64,000 nt of DNA from Anaeramoeba flamelloides (GCA_027625915.1 JANTQA010000047.1:19096001-19160000); one strand, 5' to 3'. Numbered from the stretch's first letter, positions 1 to 13,082 are shown. The notes: a model not told the origin generated them from the letters alone. A program made the numbers and translations.

Positions 1-12
1 ATATTATTTTAG

Positions 13-2890
13 TTTTTATGCTTTAATTGATAATGCGATCCTAATTCCATTAACAATCCAGTAAGAATCTTTACCAACCCTTTTTTGTTGGTAAATATAT
101 TACCAAAAAACTCTATTTATTAATTATTTCATTATTTATTAAAATTTTCAGAAATTGGGAATCTAGTTAAAAAAGAACAAAAAATCCATTCAAATAATAA
201 TTACAAAAAATGAAAAATTCATCTTAAAATCTTGAAAATCCCCCCCCCCCCCTCTTATTTTTGTTGTTTAGAAACATTTTTTTGAACATTTAAGGAATAT
301 TATGAAATTTAAAAAATTAAAGCTTTTTTTGAAATTTTTGTTCTTTTATATCTAGGTTCCTGTTTTCATGAAAAAATATTTATTTTATTTTACACAAAAA
401 TTTGAAAAGAATTATTTTACAAGGAAATGCATTACAAAAATCAATTCAGAATCCGCTTCGCCCACTTAGGGTATTTAGAATTGGAAGAACATTTCGATTG
501 CTTGATCGTTCAAAAACAGGTAATTTCTTTGAAATACTTTTAATTTGTAATTAAAATAATAATAATAATAATTTATATTAATTCATTATTTTTTTTTTTT
601 TTAAAGTTGTAAATAGAGCCATCAATAAATTTATACTAAGTTTTGTAAGTTTATTATTTTGTGGAGCTGGGATTTTAATATATCTGGAACAACCAAAACA
701 GCATATTACTTTCCACGATTCATTATATTTAGTAATTATTGTAAGTTACTTTCACCTTTTAGTCTTTTAAACCATCCCAAAACATTTTTCAAAATTTATC
801 ATACTAATATATTATATACTGTTCTATTATTTTATGTCATCTACAATGAGAATGCTGTATTTTTTAAAAAATTTCCTTTTGCTTTTATTTTTAAAATAAT
901 ATCATTACTAAACAACACAGCTTAAAGCATAATGCCTTTGACAAAGGAATAAATAAAAAAAATAGCTAAAATTAATTCCCAAATGTATTCAAATCTTTTA
1001 TTCAAGAATTTTGAAATAACCAAGAAAGTAAAAAACAAAATTTTGGTAATAATTTAAATTTATTTTAAAATCCCTAAAAAGAGAAAATAAAGAAAAGGGG
1101 CACACACATTCCTGAATATAAAATTTTGCGATTAATAATCCTAAAGATTTTCTAAGAAATTAATTCATTTACTTGTTATTTACAAAAATGTACAAGATCA
1201 TTAGACGTTAAAAAAGTCTTCTGAACCCATTTTTATATTACTTCCAAATCCGATTTAGAAGTTTTTCATATTTTTTGAAGGAATAAAACAGAATTCTACT
1301 TTTTTCTGGTGGATTTAGTAATTTTCGATAATCACAGAAATCACAGAAACGAATTTTGAAGGATCAGAAATTTCAAACGCTTAACTATACTTGATAAGGG
1401 TCTAACTCTTGATAAATTAATTTAATTTCCAAATTCAAATATAAACCCTAAACAATAATTTACTAAAAAAAAGTAGGTCAATTGTCAAAAATGATAGAAC
1501 ACCATTCTGGAAAAAAATTTTCAAATCGGTTTTAATTATAAAACAATAGTAAATATTCTCATTGTCAAATATTTTTTAACGTATTTTTTCCTTGATTTTA
1601 AAACAAAAACCAAGTCCAAAAATTCGATTGATTATTAATTTTAAAATAGAATTCAAAACATCATATAAAACCAAAATTAAAGAATGGTTCAATATCTCAA
1701 ATTTGAGATTTAAATTCTAAACATTAGTAAAGGTGAATTTTTTTGATTTTTTGATGATGATATGCTTTTTCTATCCATCTGAAATTGTCTTGAAAATTTT
1801 AACAATAGGTATTAATCCGGTTTGAGAATTTTCAGTTTCATATACCTTCATTAATCAGTGAAAAATAAGTAAATAAATCATTGAAAAAGAAAAAATTTAT
1901 TATTGTTTTACAATTAAAACTGATTTGACAATTTTTTCCCTTTGGCAATTTTAATCCAGAATGGTAATAAAAAATAAACTTTTGATTTGTTTTCCATTTT
2001 TTCCCTGGCTGGATCTTCTTTATATTGACAAGAATATTTGTAAAGAAAAAACAAACAAGTTGTTACTTACTAATACTGAGATACTGAAACTACATTACAT
2101 ATAGTGTAAGTTGAAAATAAAAAAGAAAAAGTAAAGATAAAAAATTATCAAGAGGTTTAAAGCATAACAAAAACAAAAAGAAAAAAATGGTAGGTAATAA
2201 AACAACTCCCTCTCAAATGATCATTCATGATTACTTAAAACCGTTAACGATGAAATTTTAAATAAAAGGATCCTTGTAGTGATTTTGAGAGTTCTTAATG
2301 TAAACCTAGCACTGATTTTTTTTTAATTTTTTATCAATTGCTTTTGAAAAACCTCTTTAATATTTTTTTTTTCTTTGTTTTATTTTTTCTTTTTTTCTTG
2401 TTAATATTTTTCAAAAATTTTCTGATTAATTTTTCTTGTCGTTTTTCAACCAATAAAAACTTGAAACGATTCCAAAAAATATTTTTTTCTTACAATTTAA
2501 ATTACTAATTCACCATTCGTAATTAAGGACTAGTACTGCCAAGTGTCGTCAAGTGCCGTCGAGTGCCTAGGTTTTCCAAAATTCAAAAGAATTGGGTAAA
2601 ATCAAAGATTTAACTCTATTCCTTTCAATTTTGGAAAAAATAACAACGGCTTTTTTGATTTAAGAAATAAACCGAAAATTAAATAAATTTTCTTTATATT
2701 TCTTAAATTAAAAAAAAAAACAAACTGTTGTAAGAGGATCTTTGATCTCTCCCATCATCAATAATAGATATAAACTTTTAAAAGTTTGAATAATAATCAA
2801 CAAAAGTCTACTCTAATAAATTAATTTAATTTTTATTTGAAGTGAAATAATTAAAAAAATCGAACCAAAAAAAGTCTATTTCGTTGTAAA

Positions 2891-2922
<32 letters not shown>

Positions 2923-2962
2923 TAAGCAACCACAAAAACAACAACAACAACACACACACACA

Positions 2963-3011
<49 letters not shown>

Positions 3012-6000
3012 TATGTAATAATCTAATTTATCAATAATTTTATCAAATTATATATTAAAATATAAAGACTATTGCAACTGTAGGATTCGGCGACGTAGTC
3101 CCAAAAACTGCGGCTGGAAAGGCTTTAATCACCTTGCTTGTCATCTCAACCGGATTTTTAATTCCATATCATTTGACACAACTATTACACATTTATAGAA
3201 TATATGGTAGAAAACAAAAAGAATATAAATCTTCTGAAAAATTCAAACATATTATATTAACTGGTTCTTTAAAAACCTCATCGCTAATGGATTTTTTAAG
3301 AGAATTTATCTCACGTATCAATGTAAATGATTCTAGATATCCTTTTTTTTTTATTTATTTATCTACATAACTATTTATATACAATAATCGTATATAGTAC
3401 TCAATATAAAAAATATTTTATTATTAATTTATTCTATAGAGACCTAATGAAAATAAAAAAAATATCAAAATTGTAGCCTTAACGAATAATACCATAACAG
3501 ATGAAATCATGACAATTTTGAGTGATCCGTTTTTTGATGATTCATTTAAAATTATTCAAGGAACATCAACACTAAAATCCGATTTAGCTAGGGTCAATTT
3601 AGATTCTGCAAAAGCATGTATTATCCTTGCAGATAAAAATTCACCAAATGAACTTTTGGAAGACGCATCAAATACTATGTCTACATTAGCAGTAAAAGAT
3701 TTTTGTCCAAAAATGAAAACTTATGTTCAGTTTATTTTTAATGACAGAAAACAAAATTTGGAACAATTTGGGATCGATGGATCAATATCCACAAAAGTTA
3801 TGAAAATGGTAAATATACTTTTAATACATTTCTTTAAAAAACACAAATTTTCATTCATATACAACATGTTTATTAATATAATATCATTTCATTATTGAAA
3901 ATGATTCAAAATTTATTTCATTCAAAAAAAAAAAAATAACAATAAAAAAAAAAAAAAATAACAATAATAAAAAAAAAATAAAAATAAAAAAAAAAATAAT
4001 AATAAAATAAAAATAACAATAAAAAATAATAATACTAAAAATTTTCTAGGATTTACTTTCCTTAAATTGTATGTATCCAGGAACATTTACATTTATGAAT
4101 AATTTAATTCAAACACATCATCCAATTTCTTCAAAAAAAAAGAACTTTCTTGAATGGGAAAAAGAATATAGAAATGGGCTTTCGATGGAGATATATACAG
4201 TTGTCTTGCCAAAGGCTTTTAAACATAAAACATTTGGTGAAGCTTCAAGAATTATATTTCAAAAAATATCAATAATACTTTTTGCGATAGTTGTTGACGA
4301 TTTAAATGATAATCCTGTTTGCTTATTCAATCCGGGTGATACTTATTTTATTAATACCGGTGATATTGGCTATGTTATTGCAGATTCTTCAGAAACTGCC
4401 AGAAAGGTATCAATGTTTAAAATTTATAAGAAAAGGAATAGTATTTTCCATGTTGAAACGGAAATAGGGTTGTCTAATGAATTTAATTTTAAAGAGATCG
4501 AACAAAACTATATCGACGAAGATACTGAATCTGATGATGACTTTGGTGATGACAACAACAGCAATGGCGATGATAAATTTAATGATGAGGAAAGGGAAAG
4601 CAAGGATAGTTACGAATTAAATAATTCTTCTGGTTTGAGTGGTAATGATTATTATTATTCAAACAGAATGAAAGAAACATATTTAAAAAAAATTCAAATT
4701 CAAGAAAAAAATTTTGATGATGAATCAAAATATCCTTTACTGGATAACGCACAAAAAATTAATTCAAAACCAAAAATTAACAATAATGTTATTAATTACA
4801 ATACTAGCAGTATTAAGGATAAAGGTGAATCTTTCATTAGTGATCCAATTAGAATTGAAAAAATGAAAGCAATCAAGAATAGCAAGTCCCATCAAAAAAA
4901 AAAAAAAAAAAAAAAAAACATGAAAAGATACAAAAAAACAAAAAATAAAAAACAGTTTCAATCAAAAAAGAATCTTGATAAATTACAAAATCCAAAATCT
5001 AAACAAAATTCATTTATAATTAAGGATAATAAGAATAAGAATCAAAACGAAACAAAAAAAAATTTACCGTTTGAAAAAGTTTTTGATAATAATTTTACAA
5101 GATATGAATCTTCAATTGAACACCTAAGCAAAACACCACAAACTAATAGCTTTTTAGATTTCCACTCTTTTTATCGAAGAAATACCTTACAAAGCGAGGG
5201 TTCTAAGGACTCAAAAAATGGAAATGATCAATCAAATGTTATTAAAAACAAAATTAAAAACACAAAGGCAAAAAGAAAAAGAAGGAACACAATCTCAAAA
5301 AGATTACAAATGAAAATGAGTATGCATAAAAAGCCCCAAGAAGCTATAAGTGTTTTATCAAATGTTCCGATTTCAACAAGGCAGTTGTATGAATCTAGCA
5401 CTTCTATTTCAAATATTGTTTCAGAAACACAGCGCGAAATGATTTTATCTTCGAATAATAACATTCAGCCAAAGCCTCTTCGTAATCTACAGAAAAAAAA
5501 GAATATGAATAAAGGCAGCGCGAATAAGCAAAAACAAAAATTAATACAACAACATTCTAGATCTTTGCATCGTGGAATAAGTATCAGGCAAAGTAATGAA
5601 AATTCAGCCATTTTCCATACTTTGAGTAATAATAATCAAAAAAAAAAAAAAATAGATGGCGAGGGTTACAAAAGTATAGATTCCTCTGCTATAATATTTA
5701 GGGGGGAATCTAGCGATACTTCAGAAGGAGAAAAAAAAAGCAATAATAATAAAAGCAAAAATCAATCGTTATCTAGATCTTGGAAAAAAAATACAGAAAT
5801 AGAAGTAAAAGAATTATTTTTAACAAATAACGTAAAAAGTCATGACGGTGATGGCAACGGTGATGGTAAAGGTGATGGTGGGGGAAATAAGGATACAGAA
5901 GAGGGTAGTGGTAAAGGAGGCGAATACAACAAAACACAAGATATCAATATTGAAAATAGTATTATTGAAAAAACATATGGAAGTAAGCTTGATAATTCAT

Positions 6001-7277
6001 CAATAGAAAAGGAATTTGAAAACAAACTATTTGGAATTAAAAAAAATCATGATATCGAAACAGGCCACAATGTTGAGGAGATAAGCTATCAAACAATAAA
6101 TAAAATTACTCTTCAAAATTGCGATCAATTAACAAACCATATAATTTTTTTTGGCCCGATACCAGATTTCCAATTGTTTATTAAATCTATCAGAGAAAAA
6201 GAAATGATAGAATATTTACATAAACTTTCTTTTCAAAAAAAACTAACCATTTCTCAGAATAATAATCTTAATATGAGAAATAGACAAGAGGATCAAAAAT
6301 TAAAAAAAATAACAAAAAAAAAAAAATTTAAAAAAAAAACAGCAAGAAATTTTCAAAAATTTCATGAAAAAAAGCAATTGTTTGATTTTGAACTTTTTGA
6401 ACCTTCTCCAATTGTTTATTTTACAGAAAAATTGCCAGATGAAAAGCAATTTGAACAATTACAAAAATGTGATCTTGGGCTAACGAACATATATTTTTTT
6501 GTCCATAAAACCTTTGACCCAGCTATTTGGTTTAAAATTAATCTTGCATATGCCAAGGGGGTTGTAATATTGCCGGATATAAAGAAATTCGATCAACTTA
6601 ATCAAGAAGATAAGCATGAATATATAATAGATTCGGATACCATTTGCTTAGCAAGAATGCTATTTTCGATTCAAAGCAATCCGAATTTAACTATTGAGCT
6701 TTGTCATCCTTCAAATATTTCTTATTTCAAAACTCAGCCAAAGAATAATTATAAATATACCAATGGTGGCAAAGACGGTAAAAACGGAAATGGTGATAAT
6801 TATGATGTTAACATTGATCAAAATAGAGGTGTGAAAAAAAATGTTCAGAAAGCGAATTCAATATTATTGAAAATCCAGAATTTGTTCCCATCATATTCTC
6901 AGAACAATGTTTTTGCTTCAGGTAAAATATTCATGGAAGTGTTTTTTGATAGTTTATTCGCTAATGCCTTTTTTACTCCAGATATCTTACAAATTATGAA
7001 AAAATTTACAAAGTTTAATCGATTAGATCTCTCGGAGAATATACAGCAATCTAGATTTTTTAGTATACCTTTACCAAAAATAATGATTGGCAAAAAATTT
7101 ATCAATTTATTTAACCATTTGTCAGAAGAAAAAAATGTTATTGCCTTGGGTTTATTAAGGGCACAAAATAATAACAGATTAAAAAATAATCTTCCATATG
7201 TTGTAGTTAACCCTAAACCACAGACTACCTTATTTGAAGGTGATTTTGTTTACATTTTAGGAGAATATTATTATTAA
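13..7277 (+). CDS. Slo2/KCNT-like potassium channel alpha subunit (5' partial, six exons)
   Basis: Plasma-membrane K+ channel with two cytosolic RCK gating domains. My splice model is 13-60, 410-519, 607-740, 3068-3322, 3440-3808 and 4050-7277; all phases agree and give 1380 residues, with S0-S2 lying left of the window. Residues 1-20 look like S3. S4 is RPLRVFRIGRTFRLL, with Arg at 33, 36, 39, 42 and 45. S5 follows, then the pore with filter TVGFGD (101-106). RCK1 (about 140-410) contains LMDFLREF, LAVKDF and LNCMYPG. A Lys/Asn/Ser-rich linker of about 550 residues with a poly-Lys run precedes RCK2 (about 990-1380), which has ELCHPSN, FASGKIF and YVVVNPKP. Filter, VKDF, HPSN and the absence of an Asp-rich calcium bowl favour Slo2/KCNT over Slo1/BK. 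What opens it (Na+, Ca2+ or other) cannot be told. The final stop is TAA. Confidence 0.9.
741..3067 (+). other. Long intron 3 of the K+ channel gene
   Basis: This 2.3 kb intron separates the S5/pore-helix exon from the selectivity-filter exon; both flanking exons are phase 0 (LYLVII then TIATVGFGD). It begins GTAAGT and ends in AAG. It is ten times longer than the gene's other introns and carries a fragment of the dispersed hairpin repeat (about 2536-2710) and a compound CAA/CA microsatellite near its 3' end. I see no convincing exon inside it. Confidence 0.75.
2892..3006. repeat. Compound (CAA)n/(CA)n microsatellite
   Basis: About 60 bp of CAA/ACA units pass directly into about 57 bp of CA units, with one CGCG interruption. 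It lies 60 bp upstream of the selectivity-filter exon, inside the intron. Confidence 0.97.
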
Positions 7278-10029
7278 AGTTTCTTGAATATGTTAATAAA
7301 TTATTCTTGGAATGCGATTTAAAAAAAGAGAGAGAAAAAATCAAATAAAAATGGTTGTAAAATAGTTTGATGAAAAAATATAAACTTTTTCATCATTCTT
7401 TTAGAAAACAATTTTGGTAAAATTGTTTGAAAATGGATATTTATTTTTTTTTGTTAAATTTGAAATAATTTGATGAAAAAATATAAATTATTTTCGTTTT
7501 TTTTTTTTTTTTTTTATAAAAAACAATTTATAAATAAATTTATCCATTTCAGTTTTTAATTTATATTAAATTCAAACCAACACATCTACCATTTTTTTTT
7601 TTTTTTTTATTTCCTAATAAATTTTGATTTTGAATTATGATTTTTTGTTTATGTTTTTTATATTTACTAGATTAATGGAAATTTACAACAATATATCCCT
7701 CAGAATACCAAAAAAATCTAATTTTCGATACAATAAATTTTTAATTTGAATTATTATCAAAGGATTCTAAGATATAATATTTCGAAATAAGTATCTTTGA
7801 AAGAAAATTTTATCATTAAAAATCGTATATGTAATAACATAAAAATATAGCTTGAAAATAAATTTTCAGGTAGCATATGAAAAAAAATACATGACATAAT
7901 TTTTAATTTTCAAAATTAAATAAAATTATTGTGTAATTTATGAATTTCCATAATCAAATACAATTTATAAATAACTTGATTTTTTATGAACTCAGTAATA
8001 AGCCTACCTAAAGTTAATTAAAGTAAGAGCTGAATAGAATACTCAAGAGATTAATTGATAGCCTCAGTAGATCGACTTTTTTGAAAAACAATTGAGTTTT
8101 AAAGAGGTTTGCAAGAGTTTGGAAAATAATAATTTTTATTTTTTTTTTTTGGTTGATTGAATCTTCTTTTTAACACAAGTAATTTAAAAAATCATCACTA
8201 TAATAAGAAGTGAGAAGTTATCATTTACAAAGTTTGATTCTTAAGGAAGTATGTATATTTTACAATTTTGAAAAATTTTAATTGAGTGAACATTACTAAA
8301 AAATATTTTTTGAGTGCCACCAGATATTGAAACTTTGAAACCAAAACACCATTCGCTAGTTTATTCGTGATACAAACCAAAGTATTTCAGAGTTGAATTT
8401 TTCATTTTTCAATTGTTTGAACTTTTTTTTTGATTAAATTTTCGGTTTTAAAAATTAGGTTTTGGATCTTGTGATGTGTTTATATGAACGATCGAAATTA
8501 ATCAAACTGTAAACCAAAAAAATATACCCGAAAAGGTGTAGATTTGAAATAAATATTTTCTTTTAGAAGACCAAACCAGAAAGATCACCATTCCAAATAA
8601 ATTTGTGGAAATCAAAAATGAAAAAAAAAAAAAAAATCGATAAAAACCAATTTTCGAAGATTTTTTTTCTTTTTCTTCAAAATTTTTATGAATCCAAACT
8701 ATTTTTTACCTTGAATTTCTCACCTCATTACTATTTATTATTATTTTAAAAAACAATTTTTTGACAAATTTGCTTTAAAAATTCTTTTTTAAAATATTTT
8801 TATCAAGAAAAGCCAAAATAAAGAATACTATTTCAAAAATTCAAATAGAGGAGTTGAATTCTTGGAATCAAAAAACGGTTACAAAAGATTCAAATCAAAA
8901 TAATTATAAAATTTAAGAAATAATTTCAATCAGATTCAGAAGTTTTTAGAGTTCTCATCTAATGGAAAATAAAAAATTATAAAATCAAACGAATTTGTCC
9001 AATAAATCCTTATTCTCAGAAGTTATAAAAAAATATCTGATTTTCTGAACTAAAACTAGAATTAGATGGATTAAAAGAAAATAGGATTTTTAAATTCATT
9101 TTGGGAATTCTTGAGAAATAAACAGCAATTTGTCACTCAAATATTTTCCAAACAAAATTATTTTCATCAAGAATTAAAAATAAAACCAACTAAAGAATAA
9201 GTAATTGTGTTAAATTTTATAGATAGGGTCAAGTAATAAATGATCTTTATTTATTTTTTCTCTTGATCTTTTTTTCATTTTTTTTGATTTCCCATTTTTT
9301 TGTTGGTATGAAAATATCTTATACTAGGATATATTCACACTCTAGTATTTATTAAAATATCAATGTATTTGGCTAAAGAAATAGTTTGAATAATTCAGTT
9401 TAACATAAATGGTAGCACTCAAAAAATGAAAAATGTACTTAACCCCTTAAAAAAAGTATTTAATTTCAAAAATGAATATTACTCAACAATCTTACTAATA
9501 GTCACAATTATAAATTGTTACTGGTATTATTTTCTTGTCAGAGATTTTAATTCAATGAGCTAATGTATTTCACAATTGATATTATTATCTTATTGAATGA
9601 TATAATTTCTCTCTTTGTCTTTTATCTTGGTTTTCTATCACCTTTTCAAGATTTTATTTTCAAAAAATTGTGTAAAACTTTTTCAGTAGTAAATTCAAGA
9701 AAGTATCTTTGTGTTGATCCGAATTTTATTTTTTTTTATTATTTCTCAATAAAAATATGTTTAGAATTATTCTTCTCTTGTTTTAATATTACTCTGCTAA
9801 CTAAATGATTTGAATCTATGTCTTATATTCTTATTGAATAATTTTTAAATTTGAAATTTATTATCTCCAATTATTTTTTCATTTTTATATTTTTCTTATT
9901 TGAATTTATTTGTCTTTTCTTCAGAGAAAAAAATGTTTGTCTCTAAAAATTTTTAATCCAAGTACCAAACCAAACTAAACTTATTCCCATTACTCATAAA
10001 TTTTGTTCTTTTTTTTTTTTCTTTTTTTT
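7278..10029. other. Intergenic region, K+ channel to proteasome alpha-2
   Basis: This is 2.75 kb of A/T-rich DNA with many poly-T/poly-A tracts. A dispersed repeat at about 7940-8240 has an inverted relative at 16110-16395. Short open frames, for example 9563-9808, show no conserved motif. No gene is supported. Confidence 0.6.
7940..8240 (+). repeat. Dispersed repeat, copy A
   Basis: The segment around 7975-8110 (TTTTTTATGAAC, AAAGTTAATTAAAG, GAATAGAATACTCAA, GTAGATCGACTTTTTTGAAAAA) reappears in reverse complement at 16110-16395 with scattered substitutions. Neither copy has coding potential. The ends are approximate. Confidence 0.6.
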
Positions 10030-10982
10030 ATGTTTATGCTACCTCCAAACTAATCTTTGAAATATTTGACAGGTCGTTCTTCAATTTTAGTCTCACAACT
10101 TTTTCACCAAATGGAAAACTTCTTCAAATTGAGCATGCGCTCAAGGCTGTTGAGTCAGGTGCCACATCACTTGGAATTAAAGGTAGGTATTTTTTTTTTT
10201 TTTTTTTTTTGTGAATAATCTTTTATTGTTTTTAAAAAAGAAAAAAATAAAATGAAAAATAAAAAATGTAACTACGTTGTGGTAACTAAGTAGTGTTAAA
10301 ACAAAACAGAGGTTCAACAAAACAAAGCCGACTTGAGTCTTTTCAATATCAAAAATTTTTCTTTTTTTAATTTTTTCTTTTTTTCATTTTGTTCGGTTTT
10401 TGTTTGTTAAAGATCGAGATCTGAAAAAAATGTAAAATAAAATTAATAATGAAATAACAAAAGAACAAATGTGGTTAATTTTGAAAAAAAAGAACAACAA
10501 AAATAGATTTATTCACCAAAAAACTTTTTTTTCTCTTATTTTTATTTTTTTTATTATTTTCCTTCCCATGCAAATTTCCCAATAAAAATAAATAATAACA
10601 AACAAATAATTTTAGCTTCAAACGGTGTTGTAATTGTAACTGAAAAGAAATTACCAACAACTTTGATTGATGAAAACTCTGTAAAAAAGATTCAAAATTT
10701 GAATGATGGTATTGGTGTAATTTACTCTGGATTAGGACCAGATTACAGAGTTTTACTTTCCAAAGCTAGAAAAAAATCACAACAATATTTCAAACAATAT
10801 AATGAAATTATTCCAGTAAATATAATTTCAAGAAAGGTTGCTGGAATTATGCAAGAATTTACTCAGTCAGGGTAAAACATCTCTCTTTTTGATTATTTTG
10901 AATCTTTTTGTTTTTGTTTATTTATTTATGAATGAGATCTTTTGCTTTGTTTTTAGTTTTCCTTCAGTTTCCCCAGTCCTAT

Positions 10983-11017
<35 letters not shown>

Positions 11018-11584
11018 TCCTTGGTGAACGTCTAATTGAGGATTTAGGAATGGCTCTAGATTTCCTTTCTTTCTCATTTTTTACAATTATCAAACCAAAA
11101 CAATTTTGTTTCTTTTTTTTTTTTACTTCTTGCTTATAATTATTGTTTCTTTTTTCTTGTTATTGCCGCCTGTGGGACAAAATCAACCAAAACACAACTT
11201 AAAATATCTCTATCATTGTGTCTCTAATATTAATCAAATAATTATAGTGGAGTAAGACCATTTGGTGTTTCATTACTTGTTGCAGGTTATGACCATAATG
11301 GACCACAATTATTCCAAGTGGATCCTAGTGGATCCTTTTGGGCATGGAAAGCAACTGCCATTGGTAAAAATTCTTCAAATTCAAAAAAATTCCTTGAAAA
11401 AAGATATAAGCCAGATATGGAAATCGAAGACGCAATTAATACAGCTATTTTAACACTTAAGGAAGGATTCGAAGGTGAAATGGATGAATTTAATATTGAA
11501 GTTGGTGTAATTAAAAATGATAAGAAATTTAGAATATTAGAACCAGAAGAAGTCAAAGATTATATTTCAGAACTCAATCTATAA
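10030..11584 (+). CDS. PSMA2: 20S proteasome subunit alpha type-2
   Basis: Structural alpha-ring subunit of the 20S core particle in nucleus and cytosol. Exons are 10073-10182, 10616-10871 and 11248-11584. Diagnostic stretches are [68 protein letters not shown] and FLEKRY, in PSMA2 order. For the start, the only fitting ATG I find is AT at 10030-10031 joined to G at 10073, which removes a 41-nt GT-AG intron (10032-10072) with a CTAAT motif. The product is 234 residues, the family's usual length, starting [11 protein letters not shown]. An undetected upstream exon remains possible. One oddity is that the usual Tyr of the alpha signature (EYA) is His here (EHA). TAA stop; an AATAAA follows within about 50 bp. 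Confidence 0.93.
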
Positions 11585-12052
11585 TTGGATGTATAAATGA
11601 AAAGAAAAGAAAAGAAAAACAATAATTAATAAAGATTATATATCAATATATTAATTATATTAATTAAATCAGATTTAATATCGTGGTTTTCTTTGAAACT
11701 TAATCACTAGAATATTACAAGAAAAATTAAAATAAAAAAGAATTTAACTTTATTAATACTAATCATTTTTATCCAAGTACATCACCCCTTTATTCTTACA
11801 ACAAAAATAAAAAAACTGATTTTTTTATGTTTTTTTTTTTCTACATTTTTGATTATCAATGTAATTTACATGACTAAAATCAAGATAATTTTCAATATTT
11901 TCGATGATTGGCGGGGCAATCTTGGTAGGAAATAACCCCTTTTGTACTGTACGAAAGTTTTGTTTATTTTTTGCGTTCTCACATAAAGTTGTGATATAAT
12001 ATATACTTTGGATATATTAAAAATTTATTTGATCAAACTCGGTTCTTTAGAT

Positions 12053-13082
12053 CACGATCCTGAAAAAATTTTTTCAAAAAAAAATTAAATATTTGTTTAT
12101 TCTACCCTTTTTAATAACTTCAGTTAGTTTAACTATTATTGGTTAATAAAGATCTTGGATCAAAAAATTAATTTTTAGAGATATTTAACAATTTAAAGTT
12201 GGTTAATCCAATTTTCCAGGTTATATTAATATTTTTTTTCAATTTAATAGTAAAAAATTTGAAAACTTTTTTGCTTCTAGATACGAGGTCATTTTATTAT
12301 ATTTTAAATGTATTTTAAATCTAAGGAATATTTTTCAAATAGGGAAACAATCATTTTGACTATAAAAGAATTATTTCTTCTTTTAAATTGGAAAAAATAT
12401 TTTTTTTCTTTGATTTTCCGTTAGGTTTTCTTGAGTTTTCTATTTATATGTGAAGTTTTCTAGGTTTTTTTTACTTTTTGAAATAAACAGAAAATTTTGG
12501 AAAATTTTCAGTTTATTTTAAAAAGTAAAAAAAACCTAATGTAAATCAATAGATTTTACAAATAAAACAGAAAATCTCAAGAAAACCTAGGACACTTTTT
12601 GTTAGGTTTTTTTTTAATTTTTGTAATAAACCGAAAATTTATTAGGTTTTCTGTTTATTCCAAAAAAAAAAAAAAAAAAAAAAAAGCTAGACACTCTACG
12701 GCACTTGATGGACACTCACAATATTGATCATCAGTTATTTTTTTCCGTATTTGTGTTTTTTTAGATGAGTAGAGTATTTTCAAAACTATTAATTATTATC
12801 TTTACAAAAAAAAACATAATAAATCTGAAGGTTAAAGAAAATTTATTTTCACATCCATTTAAAATTTTATACCCCAAAATAGATCTTTTTTCTAGACTAG
12901 AGACTTTTAAAAATCATGTTTATACTATTAAAAACAATAAATTCAACGGCCTAAAGATTTTTAAGAACTGGAATGTTTATTATATTGTAAAAAAGCTCAA
13001 TTAACCTGATGAAATCATAACTAAAATTGTAGTTTTGTCTAACTTTTTTTTTTTCATTTTTATTTTTTCATACTAGTGATGT
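12053..13082 (+). repeat. Dispersed hairpin repeat family, copy 1 (longest)
   Basis: It begins CACGATCCTGAAAAAATTTTTTC and ends CATACTAGTGATGT. At 12462-12537 it holds a near-perfect hairpin with arms of about 36 nt (AGGTTTTTTTTACTTTTT ... AAAAAGTAAAAAAAACCT). Related copies lie at 44408 (+) and 49789-50509 (-), and a fragment near 2.6 kb. Short open frames inside are not conserved between copies, so the element is non-coding. Confidence 0.8.

Noticed and set aside
659-925. 88-codon open frame over the S5 exon
   Set aside because: It is in a different frame from the splice-consistent S5/pore exon (607-740) and runs into intron sequence.
2892-3006. Tandem units as a CRISPR array
   Set aside because: Simple CAA/CA microsatellite with no spacers, in an intron of a eukaryotic gene.
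4764-6025. Antisense open frames opposite the K+ channel linker
   Set aside because: Phe/Leu/Pro strings are the mirror of Lys/Asn/Gly-rich coding sequence.
13-7277. Calling the channel a Slo1/BK (KCNMA1) orthologue
   Set aside because: RCK layout fits either, but TVGFGD, LAVKDF, ELCHPSN, YVVVNPKP and the missing Asp-rich bowl match Slo2/KCNT better.
12765-13004. 79-codon frame inside the hairpin repeat as an element-encoded protein
   Set aside because: The frame is not preserved in copies 2 and 3.
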